DNA of 64,000 nt from Drosophila miranda (lineage: Eukaryota; Arthropoda; Insecta; Diptera; Drosophilidae). The translations under genes and the position numbers were made by a program. Below, piece by piece: positions 13,451-27,408 of the stretch (positions within the stretch are counted from its first letter, which is position 1; the number at the start of each line of letters is the position of its first letter). The notes under the pieces are model-generated. The model saw only the letters and a program-made list of their open reading frames with translations. It did no database searches and was not told the origin of the DNA. The stretch is from assembly GCF_003369915.1 (NCBI RefSeq), contig NC_046675.1, forward strand, positions 1,364,001-1,428,000. The letters are read 5' to 3'.

Positions 13451-15940
13451 GGTAATGTTAATTCAGCCAAGCAATGCTACAGAGCGCTGCAACTGGCAGA
13501 GAGAGTACTGTTAAGGCCACAGCCAGCCACTTGGGGAAGCATGTATTGTAGCATGCGATAAAAAGCAAGTTTGGGCGGAATTTCATGATACTTGTATAGC
13601 AATGTAACCTTTTAAGAGAGTAAATATTTTTAGATGGGTATAACTTTAATTTTACATTTTTAAATGTATTTCTTGATTATTTGTATCCTTTTATTACAAT
13701 ATTAGTGCAAAAGTTCTGTGGACAAGTTTGAAAATTGCGCCAACGCTGAAATGTTATGCCTTAACAGATCAATGTTAAGCAGACGGCCTACAGAAAGAGC
13801 TAGTCAGAGCAGGGGAAATCGAATGAGAGTGACATAAAGAGAGAGGCGAGAACGTGGACTGTTAACAGGTGAAGCGCCAAAAGATATTCTCCTTCAAACG
13901 AATTTTACATGAGCGAAGTAAAACTTCCATATAATGATATATAATGAATTTATCCTTTTAAAATACTTATACACATATTTATTTAACTTTCTTAAGTTCA
14001 GATATACATATTTTCAAACTACCAATCGACAGATTCGTGTCTGTTATAAAAACGTGAAAACATAGCAGTTATTCTTAAAAGTTATGATACTTTCATATGC
14101 TTCTCTCACCACTTACTATCTGCGGTTCATAAAACCATTTCCCGCAAGTAGAATACTTAAATTTTCCACTCGACCAATAATCATAAAGAAAAGCTCATCG
14201 ACATGATAATAACCAATAGTCAAAACACAATAAATTAAAGCTTTATAAGCTAACATACGCTGTCAGCCAGGCGGCCAGAGAACATAAATCCTGAAACAGA
14301 AGACCAAGAGGCCCCTTAGCCGCCCCGAAATAAAATGGCAAAAATTATTATTATCTAAACAAAAGGCGGGCAACCTCATATGCCATCGCTCAAAAGCACT
14401 TGGCCCCGTAGAGATTGGTAGAGAGAGAGAGTGGAACGAGGCTGCAGAGATGTGGGATTTTGCAGTGTTTTCCCCTCTCGATATTGAAAAACATGAAAAG
14501 AAATATTTCCAATCAATTGGCAAACAGAAACGAATAAAATTTCATATCCGAAGAGCGCCCAACCGAACAGAACCGAACAGAACAGAACACATACAAAAAA
14601 GAAGAAGCAACAACAAGAATGTTGTTCATTCATTAAAAATAAAAATTCATTAAACAGAGAAACGATCAAAAATATTACACTGCAAAAATAGCCTCGAATA
14701 GAGTGTTGTTTACTTTCGAAACAGAAACAACATCGACAACAAAACCAGGAGTACGACGAGTACGAGTACGAGTACGGGTACGGGTGAGGGTACGGGTAAC
14801 AAGCTCTCACAGTGCGATAAAATATGTTTTTTTAATGCAGGTCCGTGTTCAATAAAAGTGCCACAAATCCAAATAGAACGGCCAACAGGCCAAGACTTGC
14901 CAGTGCTCGACGGTTTGATATCTGTTGTGGCAGTGTTCCAGTGTTGCAGCAGCATCTCTATGGCCTAAAACACCCTGCTAATGGGTAGAGGATAGCCACA
15001 GACCAAAGCGAAAGCGCATATTCCAACAGCTGCAGAAATTGAAAAGAAATAAAAGTGTGAACTGCAAGCCAAACACTCGTTCGTGCATTTTCCCCCATGC
15101 AAGTAGATGTACATACTCGTGAGTCCTACAGAGCAGAGTCCAATAAGCGGATTGGCGGGGAGCTCTGTGCTACGATGCGATACAGTGAGTGCTCAGAGGT
15201 CAACCATGTCAATGATTAGGTGGCAGTCGCATATGCCAGCTCAGGTACGGTTCACTGACTATCATGGGAGTACTTACTGGTACGCTTTTTACTGTTTAAA
15301 GATTATCTGTTACTAATATTGTTTTCGGTCGGGTTTCCCTGCCCGAATTTAGTCAACGAATTCCTAAACTAATGGCCAGTGGCACCAGTGGGGCCAGTGC
15401 CGCTCCCGCTATGCTCTCTCTTTTTGGATCTTATTTGGCCTAGTACAACTGCAAGCTTCCTTCCTCGCTCTCTCATTAAATACGGCATCAAAGCACTCTC
15501 AGTAGTTATGAGGGTAAAATAGAACCCGAAAGAGCGGTAGCGGACCACCTTGTACAATTTCATCATGAGTCTGAGCTACTCTAGCGCTCTCCTTCTATCG
15601 CTCCTGTTCTTTCTCTCAGTTGCATTACAGCAGTCCTCTTCGTAGGCATCAGAATTACATTGTTGTCCATCGGTCGCTCACACACGTAACAACATACTTA
15701 CAACCAACATACATATGTATGCATACGGTACCACTTCAGTGGAAAAGTGGAAAAGCTCATTTGTTGTACATTTTCAATTAGCCTTTTCTAAACTCCCAAG
15801 CCCATTTGGCTGGAACGACGCGATAATAATAACAATCATGTTATTATCTTAACAGCAGATAAGAGTTTGGATTCGATGCCAATTGTGGAATTGAGGGAAA
15901 TTTCCACGGATTAAATATAGTTATTGTTGAGACATCATTC
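13451..15940. other. Non-coding stretch
   Basis: A/T-rich intergenic DNA with no supportable exon. Open frames on both strands around 14.26-14.95 kb overlap a hexamer array and low-complexity sequence. The only structured elements I see are the ACGAGT array and scattered purine runs. Confidence 0.6.
14750..14798. repeat. ACGAGT/ACGGGT hexamer array
   Basis: About eight tandem 6-bp units drifting from ACGAGT to ACGGGT along the array. This fits slippage followed by point mutation. Confidence 0.9.
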
Positions 15941-15947
15941 ACATACG

Positions 15948-16653
15948 ATGTGCTCTAAGCGAAATAGTATACTTTCGCTCCTTGTGATACTGCATTTGGT
16001 GCTGGAAGTGAGTAAATCCTATGTATAAAATAGGCGGATGTCTCTAATAATACACCCTCAAGATTACTTCCAAGTTGGAGTTCACCAATGTCAAATGCAC
16101 GTCTCTGGATGAGAATTTTACCAAATTCGAATATTGCTATCTGAAGTCGATTAATCGAACGTACAAGTATCTCTCCCTCAGGGCCAATTTATTGAATACT
16201 CCCGTTACCAAAATCAAGGTAGGTATATTACCAAACAGATATGCCGACTATATATGATTCGCCTCCATTTCAGTTAAACTTTTCACTGTTCAAACGCTTC
16301 AGTGGCTATAGGCCATTCTTATATAATATGACAGTGGACTCGTGCCGGTTTCTGGCGAATACCAAATCTTACCCCATCCCCGCCTTTTTCTACGGTCTGT
16401 TTAGTAACTTCTCCAATATGAACCATACCTGTCCCTACGATGTAGGTGGATCTTTCTGATACTGAATCCGCATTCTAACCTGTTTTCTCGCCAACAGCAT
16501 GATCTGATAATCGATAAGCTTTCTATCGCTTCTGTGAATCATCAACTCACAAAAGTTCTGCCGTTTCCGGAGGGTGACTATCTCATGGAAACAACCTGGC
16601 TTGCCTACGATATTATCCGTGCATCAATCAAATTCTATGCCACTCTATCCTGA
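15948..16653 (+). CDS. DUF1091-family secreted protein (isolated copy)
   Basis: Four exons: 15948-16007, 16063-16218, 16274-16441, 16498-16653, with GT-AG introns all in phase 0; 179 residues. Residues 1-20 form a signal peptide (basic start, then a leucine-rich core). The rest is a DUF1091 domain (Pfam PF06477), a family greatly expanded in Drosophila that includes the CheB chemosensory proteins and is thought to be related to the ML/MD-2 lipid-binding fold. Visible hallmarks: LEFTNVKC and the NRTYKYLS sequon in exon 2, the [15 protein letters not shown] block in exon 3, NHTCPYD at the exon 3 end, and [14 protein letters not shown] then FYATLS at the C-terminus. Four conserved cysteines could form two disulfides. 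AATAAA lies 19 bases after the stop. The copy stands 18 kb from the main array in the same orientation. The ligand is unknown. Confidence 0.92.
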
Positions 16654-16671
16654 GCCTGAGCCTGTAATTTT

Positions 16672-16677
16672 AATAAA
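16672..16677 (+). terminator. Poly(A) signal of the 15.9-kb DUF1091 gene
   Basis: AATAAA 19 bases downstream of the TGA stop codon. Confidence 0.7.
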
Positions 16678-18529
16678 ATCTCGTTTTATTTCCCTACAAG
16701 CTTATTCCTTTCAAAATTAAACCCACTTTACTCATAGAACAGATTTGAACGGATCCTTAGGCAGACTTCAACATGTCATTAGCCTTTACAAAAATAGAGT
16801 GCATTGCGAGATATTGATGTTGAAGGCGAATGAATTTATTGTTCGGCTAATAGCTGATGACTACCAGATTCAGAGTTTCGCATTCAGAGTGCCCCCAGCA
16901 AAAGTGTCGAGTAATATGTGCAAATTGGAGGACGAAGACAGAAGAAATGTGGGCCTCAACCCCTTGTCCATTGAGATGTTCAATTTATCCTCCGACCAAT
17001 CGCATTTTCGATTCCTTCGCTGGGTTATTCTTTTAATTTCTCTGTCAACGAGTTGATAATGCCACGTCAATTTAACTCACTGGCTGAGAGATGTCTCCGT
17101 GCAGCAACTGCGAACTGCTCTGCATCAACCCGACATTGCTTCCCAATTATAAGAAACAAAAACAATGCTTAAGCCAAAGGGCAGAAATCAGAAAGCAGAA
17201 ATCAGTGGGAATCGAAGCCGCTCCGCCATCGAGGAAATGCTGTCAGATGGAGGCAGAACAAATTCGCAAGTCAACTGGAAAAGAATCATAAATAAAATAT
17301 GCGCGCTGAGCAAATACATGAGCCCAGAAGCCCACAGAACCAGCTAACCAACAAAAACAACGTAGTCCCAATTGGGTGGGGGCCAAGGATCTGGGGCTTT
17401 CGGTAACCAGTGGGCGGCAGCTAAGGGGAATTCAATTTGATTTATGATAAATACGCAATGATTTATGCCCTTTGCTTGCGCCTTAGCGTTCGGCTCGTGT
17501 CCAGAGTCTAAGCCGCCGATACGCATCAGCTCTGTTCAAATTCTGCTGGCGACCGCAAAATCATCGCATTTTGCAACGCGTTTTTTTTAATTTTTCATTT
17601 CGCTAAAACTCTTTTGGGTTTTCATTTCCATGCCAAATGATCAGCAGTCGATGGGGTATATCGGCGAATAGGAAATACAAATATGTATATATTGTTATAT
17701 ATAAATGATGGATTGATAAGCATCAAGCACTGGAACCTTTATGATAACGTTGTAGATGGTCTTACTCAAAGTCATAGTCACAAAATAACTTTAATCTTGT
17801 CCATGTAAACTGATTTTTGAAACTACAAACTTATTTATTTGAATTGATTGCATCCTAGGGTATGTTCTTATTCGACTACTAGTCACATCTGGGTGTGTTA
17901 CAGGGGCTTTGAGTGTATTCAATTCATTGTCGATTCCTTTGAATTCCACATTTTTCTTTTCGTGCATATAAATTGGCCGCGTCATGGGTTTAAAATTGTG
18001 TTGCATACTTTTGCGGGCGCCCGGCTCGGTCTGACTCTGCATATCGCCCTTCCACTGTGTGTTTATGCTACAGTATATATGTGTGTTTGTTCCTGTATCT
18101 GTGTGCTTGTGCTTTGGTATTTGCATTTGCGTTTGTGGTTCTCCGCTTGTTTGTTGCTTATTTATTTAGTTGTAAGCGTACATATGGATGCGAGGCAAAT
18201 ATGAAGGTAAACTTGCTCGACACTCCATTTGGGTTCCCCTTTTTTCGCTCAGTTTTTCCATTTTTTTATTTGGTTTTGTGGAAAAGGTTCCTGCGCACAA
18301 ACACAAACATTTTAAACAAAGTTCCGTGTCCTTTATGTTTGCTGATGTTCAGTTGTTGGGCCCATGCTTATTTCTGAATGATAAATGTGCTGCTGGCAGG
18401 CGGCTGGCAAATTATATTGATAATCGCTGCCAGAAGTTGTGGCGCCTCTAAATCGCCGCAAATTTATGTATATTTTTGTTATCTGCTTCAGTTCAAAGCA
18501 GTTCGAAAATCAATTTAATATTTGTACAC

Positions 18530-18561
18530 CCCTTACCCTTACCCTTGCGCTTACCCTTACC
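18530..18561. repeat. CCCTTA hexamer array
   Basis: Five 6-bp units of CCCTTA, one altered to CGCTTA. It superficially resembles a telomere repeat, but Drosophila telomeres do not use such repeats. Confidence 0.85.
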
Positions 18562-20663
18562 TCTCTCACAAGATGAGAATCCACTATTAACTCGCCTTTA
18601 TTTGGAAAGTCACGCACTCGGCAAGAGAGCGGAAAGTAAAACAGAAACAAAATTTCAATTAACTTTTGCCTGTGGCTGGGTCGGGCCGGGATGACAGAGT
18701 CCCGGAATGCCGTACCCCTCTTGGGAGGCTTATAAATAGCGAAGAACTAGCTTAAAAATTCGCCTAAAGTCCCTCACCCTTATCACATCCTTCATTTCAT
18801 CCTAATTAAATGGACATTTCGACAGCTTGACATGTGTGCGTGTGTGTGTGGCTCAGGTTCGGCGTTCGGATTTCGGGGTTAATCCCCGAATCTAGTCTAA
18901 GGCTTTAATTTAGTTAGAACTGGGGGTCGCTTCAAAGCTGACAATGTTAATTGAAAGGCGGACAGTGCGGGAATCACGGTGGATATAAAATTTCGAAAAA
19001 ACGAGCGAAAGTAGCGCTGAGGCAATAAAAGCTACACTTCTGCTTACGTATACGCACCGTATGCCGGAGGCCCAGAGGAGTCGACAACATTGACAGCGAA
19101 AATAAAACTTTATTGCTAATTTATTTGATTAAATTTCACGCCGCCGTCGACAAAGCAGTGTTTTTTCCACGAGTTCAAATGTATTTTTTCACACAATCGT
19201 CGGATCGGCGTGCCCTCTGACATTTGCTGACACAACCTGCCTTCAGCCCTTGATTTACAGCAAATTGATAAGAAAGACAGACCAGACGCGACTGATTATC
19301 AGGGACCAGAGATCAAAGCAGGTGTTTAGAGATTTAAATTTTTTCTGTGCGACCCACTCTGCCAAGGCAATTCAATTAGAGAGTGCTTGACTGATTCGGC
19401 AGACAATACGCGGGATATGCAGGTTACGCGTGGCTCAAAAGTATGCAAAACAAAACGTGACACAGAAGCCACTCATATGCTTGAAATAAATGCAAATGCC
19501 AAGACAATAGATGAAAAATAAATGACCGAAATGCATAAGTAAGAAGCATAAAAAGCCAAATGCCGAAAGTAGAGTGGTTTTATACCACAAACAGCCACAC
19601 ATGCACACGTCAAAGCAGAGACAATTTCAGGTGTTCATGCCAAAGACAATTAAAGAAGCCAAAGGGAGGAAAGAAAATAGGAGAACGCCACAGCAACAAA
19701 AGCCATTGCGAATTTCCGCAACGCTGACATTTCCATTTAAATGCGTTACACACTCGCACTTTGGGTGGGGTTTGGTGGGGGGTACAGGTAGGACCCACCG
19801 GATAACTGGAGAATAATGTCCTTAATTTGAATGACGCTTTTTATGCTCTCAACGTTCATTTGGCTGCTCTGCAATTTCCCTGCTCGTTCGGCCATAAAAA
19901 ACTTTCGCCAAGGAGCGAAACTTTAAGCCCAGAACGGCACGTGGAATTATCCCATTCCCTTTCCGCCAGATCTATCTGTGGCCAGTGCTTTGAATGGAAT
20001 TCTTGCAGCAGTTTTGGGGGCGGATCCACCGCATGGAATGCCCGGAAATTGTGAATCTAATAAAAATATAAATACAACCAACTAATCACAAGAGGCCGAG
20101 AGACTCTAGCAAGTATAAATAGGGAAAAACACCCACAACCAAATACTTCAGGCTGTGAATCAGCCTCAGCGATTTTATCGTACGTAAAGTACGTAAAAAA
20201 ACATCGAGGCAATAAAAAGCTGTAACTAAAGAGCCAAAGAAAACACAAATTGCAGCCGCCGCAACACTGTGTGGCAGGGGCAGTGGCAGTGTGGCAGTCA
20301 CTCAGATTGAATTGCCACGCATCAGCGGCGACAGCGGCACAAAAGTAGCGGCCGTAATAGGCCAAATGGTCAAATGGCCAGCGAATGAATCCTCCAGGCA
20401 TTATGGCCTTAGTGGGTGGGCAGAGGATGTGGGTGTTGATGTCGGTGAGAGTGTGGGTGTGCGAGTGAGTGTGGGAAAGGCAAATCGAATTGACATAAAT
20501 TGAGGATATTTATGGGATCCCAGCTACGATTTGTGCACCCCCGACAAATGGCAAGCTTTAACCATTGTCCAGCAAATAATTTAATGCGTACATTTGCATA
20601 GCAGCCCACGCAAATAATGCAAATTAAAGAGCAAACAAGAAAGGAAGGCTATATTTACAATAT

Positions 20664-20819
20664 ATACCCTTGCAGATTGCGATGAATGATCCAAATAATG
20701 CATTGTTTTTCCATCGATCTTTCGTAAAACACCGCTCTTCTCCGCAATAATAAGAAGAGTATTCAGCTAGATAGCGTTGAAATGTAACTTTCCAATTTTA
20801 ATATCCACTGCAAGGGTAT
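20664..20819. mobile_element. Short element with 12-bp perfect inverted ends (MITE/DINE-like)
   Basis: The word ATACCCTTGCAG at 20664-20675 is exactly inverted at 20808-20819, bounding 156 bp of non-coding sequence. The left flank carries AACAAGAAAGGAAGGCTA. I associate this flank and the ATACCCTTGCAG end with a dispersed short repeat seen in obscura-group genomes, probably DINE-1/SGM-like, but the family name is from memory. A partial match, ATACCCTTGCAGCTTGAT, lies at about 31552-31569. Confidence 0.5.
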
Positions 20820-21900
20820 GCAAATACATAAAAAACAAAGCCTGCTTTGGGTCTCAAAACCCTCCGGATTTTCCCCTCAAATAACGAGATTGGACGCGCT
20901 CCCAAAAAGTTATTTCCCTCGCCTTCGACACGACTTCGACCTAGCCCCGCCTCGCTCGCAGGTAGGGGGTCAGAGCCAGGGTCATGCTGAGTTGCCAGCC
21001 GGGTTTTTCGTCTTTAATCAGCGACTTAATTAGCTTTGGCAACAAACTGCTGACCCATCGCTTGACTTTAAGCAGAAATAGGAGTTTCTTTCTGTCTGTC
21101 TGCCTATTGAGTGGCAATCAAATCGAGTTCTCAAATTTACGAGACTCACTCTGGCAAATGCAAAGGGAAATATATAATTGAATTGGGGGAAAGCCCACAT
21201 GACGCAAATGTGATTTGGCAACGAGAAACGGCAACCTCATTTTCTGGGCTCGAATTTCGATGGTAGGATGTCTGTAGGTGGAGGCCAAGAGCATGAAACA
21301 TAACACTCACATATGTACAAGTATGAGGCTTCAACAGACAACGGCATAAGAGTGAGTTTGCTCGACAATTCTCGGGATATTTGTGGCACAGGAATGCTCG
21401 GAAAATGCCGCACACACAGAAATGAGAATGAAAAATTCCATTTAAAATGTTGTTTTTCTTGCTTCTGCTCCTGTTTTCTGTGGCAGAACAGAACTCGGTT
21501 TATTAGCCCAGACCGTTCCGAGCACATTCCCATTCCCATTGCCATTCCCGGGAAAGAGACAAGCAATCTACATCGTACTGCATCCTCCCACAAGGCAATT
21601 AATCTCCATGAATGAGTTGCATTAGCATGGATATCAAGCGAACAGAGATAAAAGTATTCATAGACCATAATCAATATTAATTGAGTGACCTTTTCACAGA
21701 CCCCAACAGCAGCCTGCACGCTAATTAAAAGATGTCCAAGAGAGGAGCTGAGCGATGAGGGATAGAACAGAGAGAAAAGAGAAAATTAAACTGCTAAATA
21801 ATTGAAATTGCCGGCTACACGGCAAATCAATTCAAATGCAATAAATAGTCGTTTCTGTTTATATGGCAGTGCAAAATGCAAATTCCCAGATACAAATAGA

Positions 21901-21940
21901 CTCAGAGTCAGAGTCAGAGTCGGAGTCGGAGTCGAAGTCC
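21901..21940. repeat. GAGTCR hexamer array
   Basis: Six 6-bp units, GAGTCA then GAGTCG. Confidence 0.9.
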
Positions 21941-22313
21941 TAGTCCCCAATTGATAGAAGGTAATATTGCGTATGCGACGTGTTGGCCCTGCCCCGACAG
22001 CAAACAGAAGGGCAACTACAGACGACCTTTGGGGGGCTGTCAACTGACAAATTGGAGTCTGGGATGGATCTACAGTCTGGCTGTAAAATTTGATTACTTT
22101 GTGGTTTGGGCTGCTGCTAGGATTGTTTGCTCAACGGCTAAGGCTTCGTCTCCAATCTCCAGACTTCAGGTGAAATCAATTGTTTCCGCTTGTAACCCTA
22201 GCCTGGAACCTTCCCTGATTCTGAGTCTGAGTCTGGCTACTGCCTCTGACTAGCATGTGTGCATTGCGCTTTTGCATGGGACACCTTGTATGCATTCAAA
22301 TTGCATTCGTACA

Positions 22314-22344
22314 AGGACCAGGGACCAGGGACCAGGGACCTGGG
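22314..22344. repeat. GGGACCA heptamer array
   Basis: Four tandem copies of GGGACCA, the last altered. Confidence 0.85.
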
Positions 22345-25300
22345 CAAATATTTGCACAACATTCGGCAGCTATAGGCCGAGCCTTTGCCCTCAAATCAAA
22401 CTACATATTTAATTAGTTTTGAAACGAACATTCCCCAGGGACCTAACTAAATATTTGCAAAAAATCAGGCCCAAAAACCAAACTTACTTTTAGATCCTAA
22501 ACCCACCCCCAGAATACATGTTCTACCACATGTAGTAGGTAATTAAGTATACGCACTGAGGCCTACACAATTTGGCATACGGCCATCGCTCAGTCGCTGC
22601 TGACTTTTCATACTGTTGGCCAGCAGCTTTTTCGGCTTTCTGCCTTCTTCGCAACCATTTTCAAATGAAGTCGACCGTCTGGTAAATATTTCTAGTTACG
22701 GGCAAATACGGGCAAAAAGAGCCAGCCCATATGTAAATTACTTTCAAAAGGCATATTTATTTGTACTACTGGGACCTTTGGGATGCCAGAAGTTTTCCTA
22801 TTTAAACAATTGTTACTAAATATGCAGAAAAACCGAAAGGGTAACTGGTCTTTTGTTGTTTAATTGGGGTTCTCACTTTATTTAAGCACGTGTGAAGCTG
22901 TAAAAACTATAGTTTATGGAACACTATACTTATAGATGTCTAACCAGATGCCCAAAAGTATTAACAAGCTCATGAAGCTCATTGAATGGACACAGCTTTC
23001 AGTTCCTTCACTAAAGAGTGACTCAAACATAGATCGAACATCCATCTAATTCTGACACAGTCTGAACAGCTCATGGAAAAGCTTTGACACACATGTGAAA
23101 CAGTATTGTTGGCTTCTCCCTGGAAGAAAATACAATACGCCACACGCACAAGGATACTCCCCATGGAAGCAGATACGGCCACAAAGAAGCAACACATTTG
23201 TGTACATTGAAAGTTAATTTAATTGCAGCAAAATCAAAGTATTCTTTAAATAATTAAACAGAAATGATTTGAATACATTTTGAGTGAAAAGTTTTCGAGG
23301 AAAGGAGCAAGGAACGGCGGCCTTCGCCGGACAGCTCCAAACAAATGCTCCAATTAATCCTCAAAGTATTTATAAGTTTTGTTCTGGCTGCTGCTGCTGC
23401 TGGCTTCGTGTCGAAACAATTGTAAATAATTAATGCAACATTATACTCAATTACCGAGACAACTTGCATATAAATCCCCAAGGAACGAAAAACCCAAAGT
23501 CAAAAGTTTTCAAAGTCGCAAGCTGTTGGGGCAAGTTTGTTCCACGAGGGTTCCACTAAAAGCTGCGGATCCCAAATCTCAAATCAGGAGTATAAGCAGA
23601 CTTTAAACTGTTTCTCGGATGATATTAAAGTGGCATTACAGAAGCACATCTTTCCGCCCATTTATATGCAGTTTCGAGCTGAACTTTGAGGGGGAATTTA
23701 CAGAATGAGGTCAGGCTTTGGCTTCGGCTTTGTTGCAATTTTGGTGCTGAAAAAAGACAAATGCAAATGCTTTAAGTCACAATTTAGGACGCCCGGACGA
23801 GGGCTGGCAATCAACTACAATTTGCATTATTGCAGCCAGAGCCAGAACCAGAGGCAGCACTCCCTAGCATTTCCTGGCATCCTCTGGCATCCCGTTGCCC
23901 ACGTAGCGGTGGCCGCCATCAACAAAACCTCTCCACAAGCCCCACAAAAACCCGACCACAACGCCCCAACAAAGACGGGGAGGGGACCCCAGTCCTGCGA
24001 CAACTATGCGACGACTCATTCCCCACGACATTGTATAAACAACAATTTCAGCGGATATTAAAAACAATGTTGCTCTTCTGCTCCTGCTCCTGCTGCACAG
24101 ATGGGGCATGTGGCATGGGGCATGGAGCAGGCTGGCATCCTCCTCTTGACTTGTCAAATTTCAAGTCCTGTTTTGTCATTTTCCATTCAACTGTTTGGCG
24201 GCTGCTTTGTATTTGGCCCCCTTATTGTTTGGCCATGGCTCCATTGAACGGCAAGCGGATATCCGCTTGTCGCACTTAAACAGCCGAGAATCCCATTGTC
24301 GCACTGTCGCTTTGTCGCGTTTGCGGAAGTGGAAGCTACTCGGAATCGGACTCGAACTCAGACTCGGACTCGTTTCGGGCTTAATTGAAGCCTTTGAAGC
24401 CGCCTGTTGGCTGAGGCTGAGGCTGTTGCCGCTGTTCTGCGAGTTCTCCATTCAAGTTGATTAAAATTTCATTCACAGAACATTTCACTAATGGGACAAC
24501 AATGTGCTATTCGTGGAAGAAAGTTCAACAAGTCCAAGGGGGAGAAGTTTAGCAACTCAAAGTCAATCCTTTTCCTCTTCATTTGGTTGGTCTTTTAGGG
24601 TGAAAACAGGAACTGGTAGCTGACTATGGGATAGGCGATAATTAGAATCCTTTCTGGTTTCTGCAGGGCAGAAGTACCGAAGTACCCACATATCCTACGA
24701 GTAGGGCATCACCATCCTCCCGCTTTTAATCGATATTTAGCCCGCAGTGTTTAGCCAGATCCTCACATCTGCGGGTGGGCAAATCCCACCTAATTGACAC
24801 TCCTTCGTGAGGTTCAGGCAATGTCTCTCTGTTTGCCTTTGTGGTAGGTCTGTGGCTAGGGTCTGTTTGTGATAATGATAATAATGATGTTGATGGTGGT
24901 GACATAAATTAAACACCAATTGGGTGCGAATGGGAAAACAGTAGCAGGTAGAAGATAGTAGCAACGGAACAGCATTCCAATCAAATCACACCCGAAGCTT
25001 GTTAATTAAACAAATTTAATTTAAATTTAAACTGTTGCCGGATCAAATGGAATGCCCACGAGCCGTGATTTGTCTCAATTTGGGGCAGAATTTGGAGCAA
25101 TTATCTGCCAATGGCCCAGGCATCCAGGTGTACGGTAGGCAAGTGTTTTGCTACTAATTGGCACGTGCTGGCGCGTGTCTGCGCCCTTCGGATATACATA
25201 TTGGCCAATCAAAGGCAAAGACGCCTGAAACGAAGCCCTAGACTCCCCTCCAGCGCTTTGTTCGGTGTCACTGACATTTGCTGAAGTCAAACATGACCCA

Positions 25301-26707
25301 AAACATTTGTCTATCATTAACTGCTCGACAATTTGTGCAACCGTGTGCCATAAAAGCCATTGACAGGCTGTCACGCGCACACACACTATCCATTATGCCT
25401 CTTATGCGCTTTTGGGAGAGAGATATGTGTGTGTGCATGCGTGTGTAAGTGAGTGCTGGGCATGGCTTAATCAACTTACGTCTAAACAAAAGCACATATA
25501 AATTATTTAATTAATCCTTTGGGTTTATTCTGCCACAAAACACTTTCCCCGAGTGCCTATCCGTGTGAGTGCCTATCAGTGTGTGCCAGCTCCTCCGGCT
25601 TGAGTGTGCGTGCGGGCAATCGATGTCATAAACGCACCCACGCAGCCACACAGATCTCGCACAGCCTGCATAGGTGTGAAACTGCTTTGCCATGATTGTG
25701 ATTTCCAATTAATTTTGTTGCCAGGCGGAGAACATGTTGCCTGCCTGCTTCTTGGCAGGAGGCTGTGGCTGTGGCCAGATGTTCGTGAGAGGTGAGAGAA
25801 TTAAAGTTGAGTTCTGGATAGAGGAAGGTTGATTTTGGGTTTGGGGACGGTAGGGGTTACGAACATAAGCTATAAGCAGGATGAAGTATGGTTGAGTGCG
25901 GTTTTTGGTGAAAATGAAAATGAAAGAAAATGAAGGTTGAACAGATGTTGTACCGCATATAACGTTCAAGCGTCATAAAAACTAATGCATCTATCATAGA
26001 TCATAGAGGATATTGTGGATATAAGATTGAATTGATATAAACGATCGTGATTCTCTTGAAGCGGAAACGAAATGAACAGAAATCTCTATACTATTGTATC
26101 CTTTAAGTAGTACCAAAGCTACTTTGTATATGTATCCATAACAAGATTAGTTTAGGTCATGGATATGATAGCACAAGGCCAAAGGTGAAGGGTTAGTTAA
26201 AGGTATGTTTGGGTACTAGAACCTCCTCCCACCTGCATGCCCTGTTCATTCTCCCACGCTCATCAAAGACTCATGGATGTGTATAGCCTTTCAAGTCCTA
26301 TAAATATTCATTGCCTAACGTAGGGACAGGCTTAAACCTGCGACAGAAATTGGGCGAGAGATATGCTTCAGTTAAGGAACTCTCTGGAATAACATTGTCT
26401 GAGGCCAGACCCTGTTCGTATTTGCCAGCAACAATACAGCCGCACACAATCCAAGTTCATGCCGACACGCACTAAATCTTTGCTTTCATGTTTGCGATTT
26501 TTGTTGGAAAACGGACGAAAAACTAAACCCTTGCCCGGGCCAAGTTTTCGTCGGCTTTCGCCCACACACGACACACATACTCACGAGAAAGAAAGCCTGC
26601 GAAAGGATGGATATACGTAGAGGCAGAAGCAAGCCCAAAAACCTATATTGTAGTGGATATAAATCCCTGCCACATGCCTTTATGCAAAGTTTGGATTAAG
26701 TTTTTGT

Positions 26708-26741
26708 CGAGCCCGAGCCCGAGCCCGAGCCAGAGCCCGAG
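26708..26741. repeat. GAGCCC hexamer array
   Basis: Five 6-bp units of GAGCCC with one GAGCCA, followed to about 26800 by a looser GACTGAGGCT-type repeat. Confidence 0.9.
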
Positions 26742-27363
26742 TACGGGCCAGAACGTGAATGAGAATGAGACTAAGGCTGAGACTGAGGCTGAAACCAAAA
26801 AAAGGAGACGGACGAGGTCGAGGCAAGGTCTTCCCTGGCAAGGACCGGCTGCTTCTGCATGACTGCCCAAATTTGTAAACAATCAGAAAATGTGTCAACT
26901 TATTCTTTTCAGCCGCTTCTGTTCCTGCTCCATGCCCAGAGGAGGAGGATGAGAGAGACCCCGAACAACAATGGCAACACAATCTGATGCCTGATGGCTG
27001 ATGCCTTAAGTAAATACATAGTTTGAAATTTGTTTTGTGTGGTGGATGGTGCCTGGCTCAAACAGTTGGAAAATTCATTTAAGCCGCTTAGTGAAATTTT
27101 TGCTAAAAATAATAGCGTCATAATAGGAAACGATTTTAACTTTTAAACGGCCAGCGTTTAAATTGAACAACAAGTTGGTCCCCAGAATCCAGAGCATTTG
27201 CATAGCACTCGATGATGCGAGTATTGAAAGGATATAAGGACACACAATACCCTCCCCCCCAAGCGGAAGGAAGGGCAAATGGTTTGTCCAATTGCAATTG
27301 GCAGTGCGGAAAATGAAGTCTCAATGCAGTCTCTGACTGTCGAATGAAAGAAAAACAGGAAGA

Positions 27364-27364
27364 C

Positions 27365-27395
<31 letters not shown>

Positions 27396-27408
27396 ACACA
27401 CTGACACA
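27364..27408. repeat. (CA)n microsatellite
   Basis: About 15 CA units followed by CTGACA repeats. Confidence 0.9.

Noticed and set aside
18530..18561. CCCTTA array as an interstitial telomere repeat
   Set aside because: The unit differs from TTAGGG/TTAGG complements, and Drosophila telomeres consist of retrotransposons.
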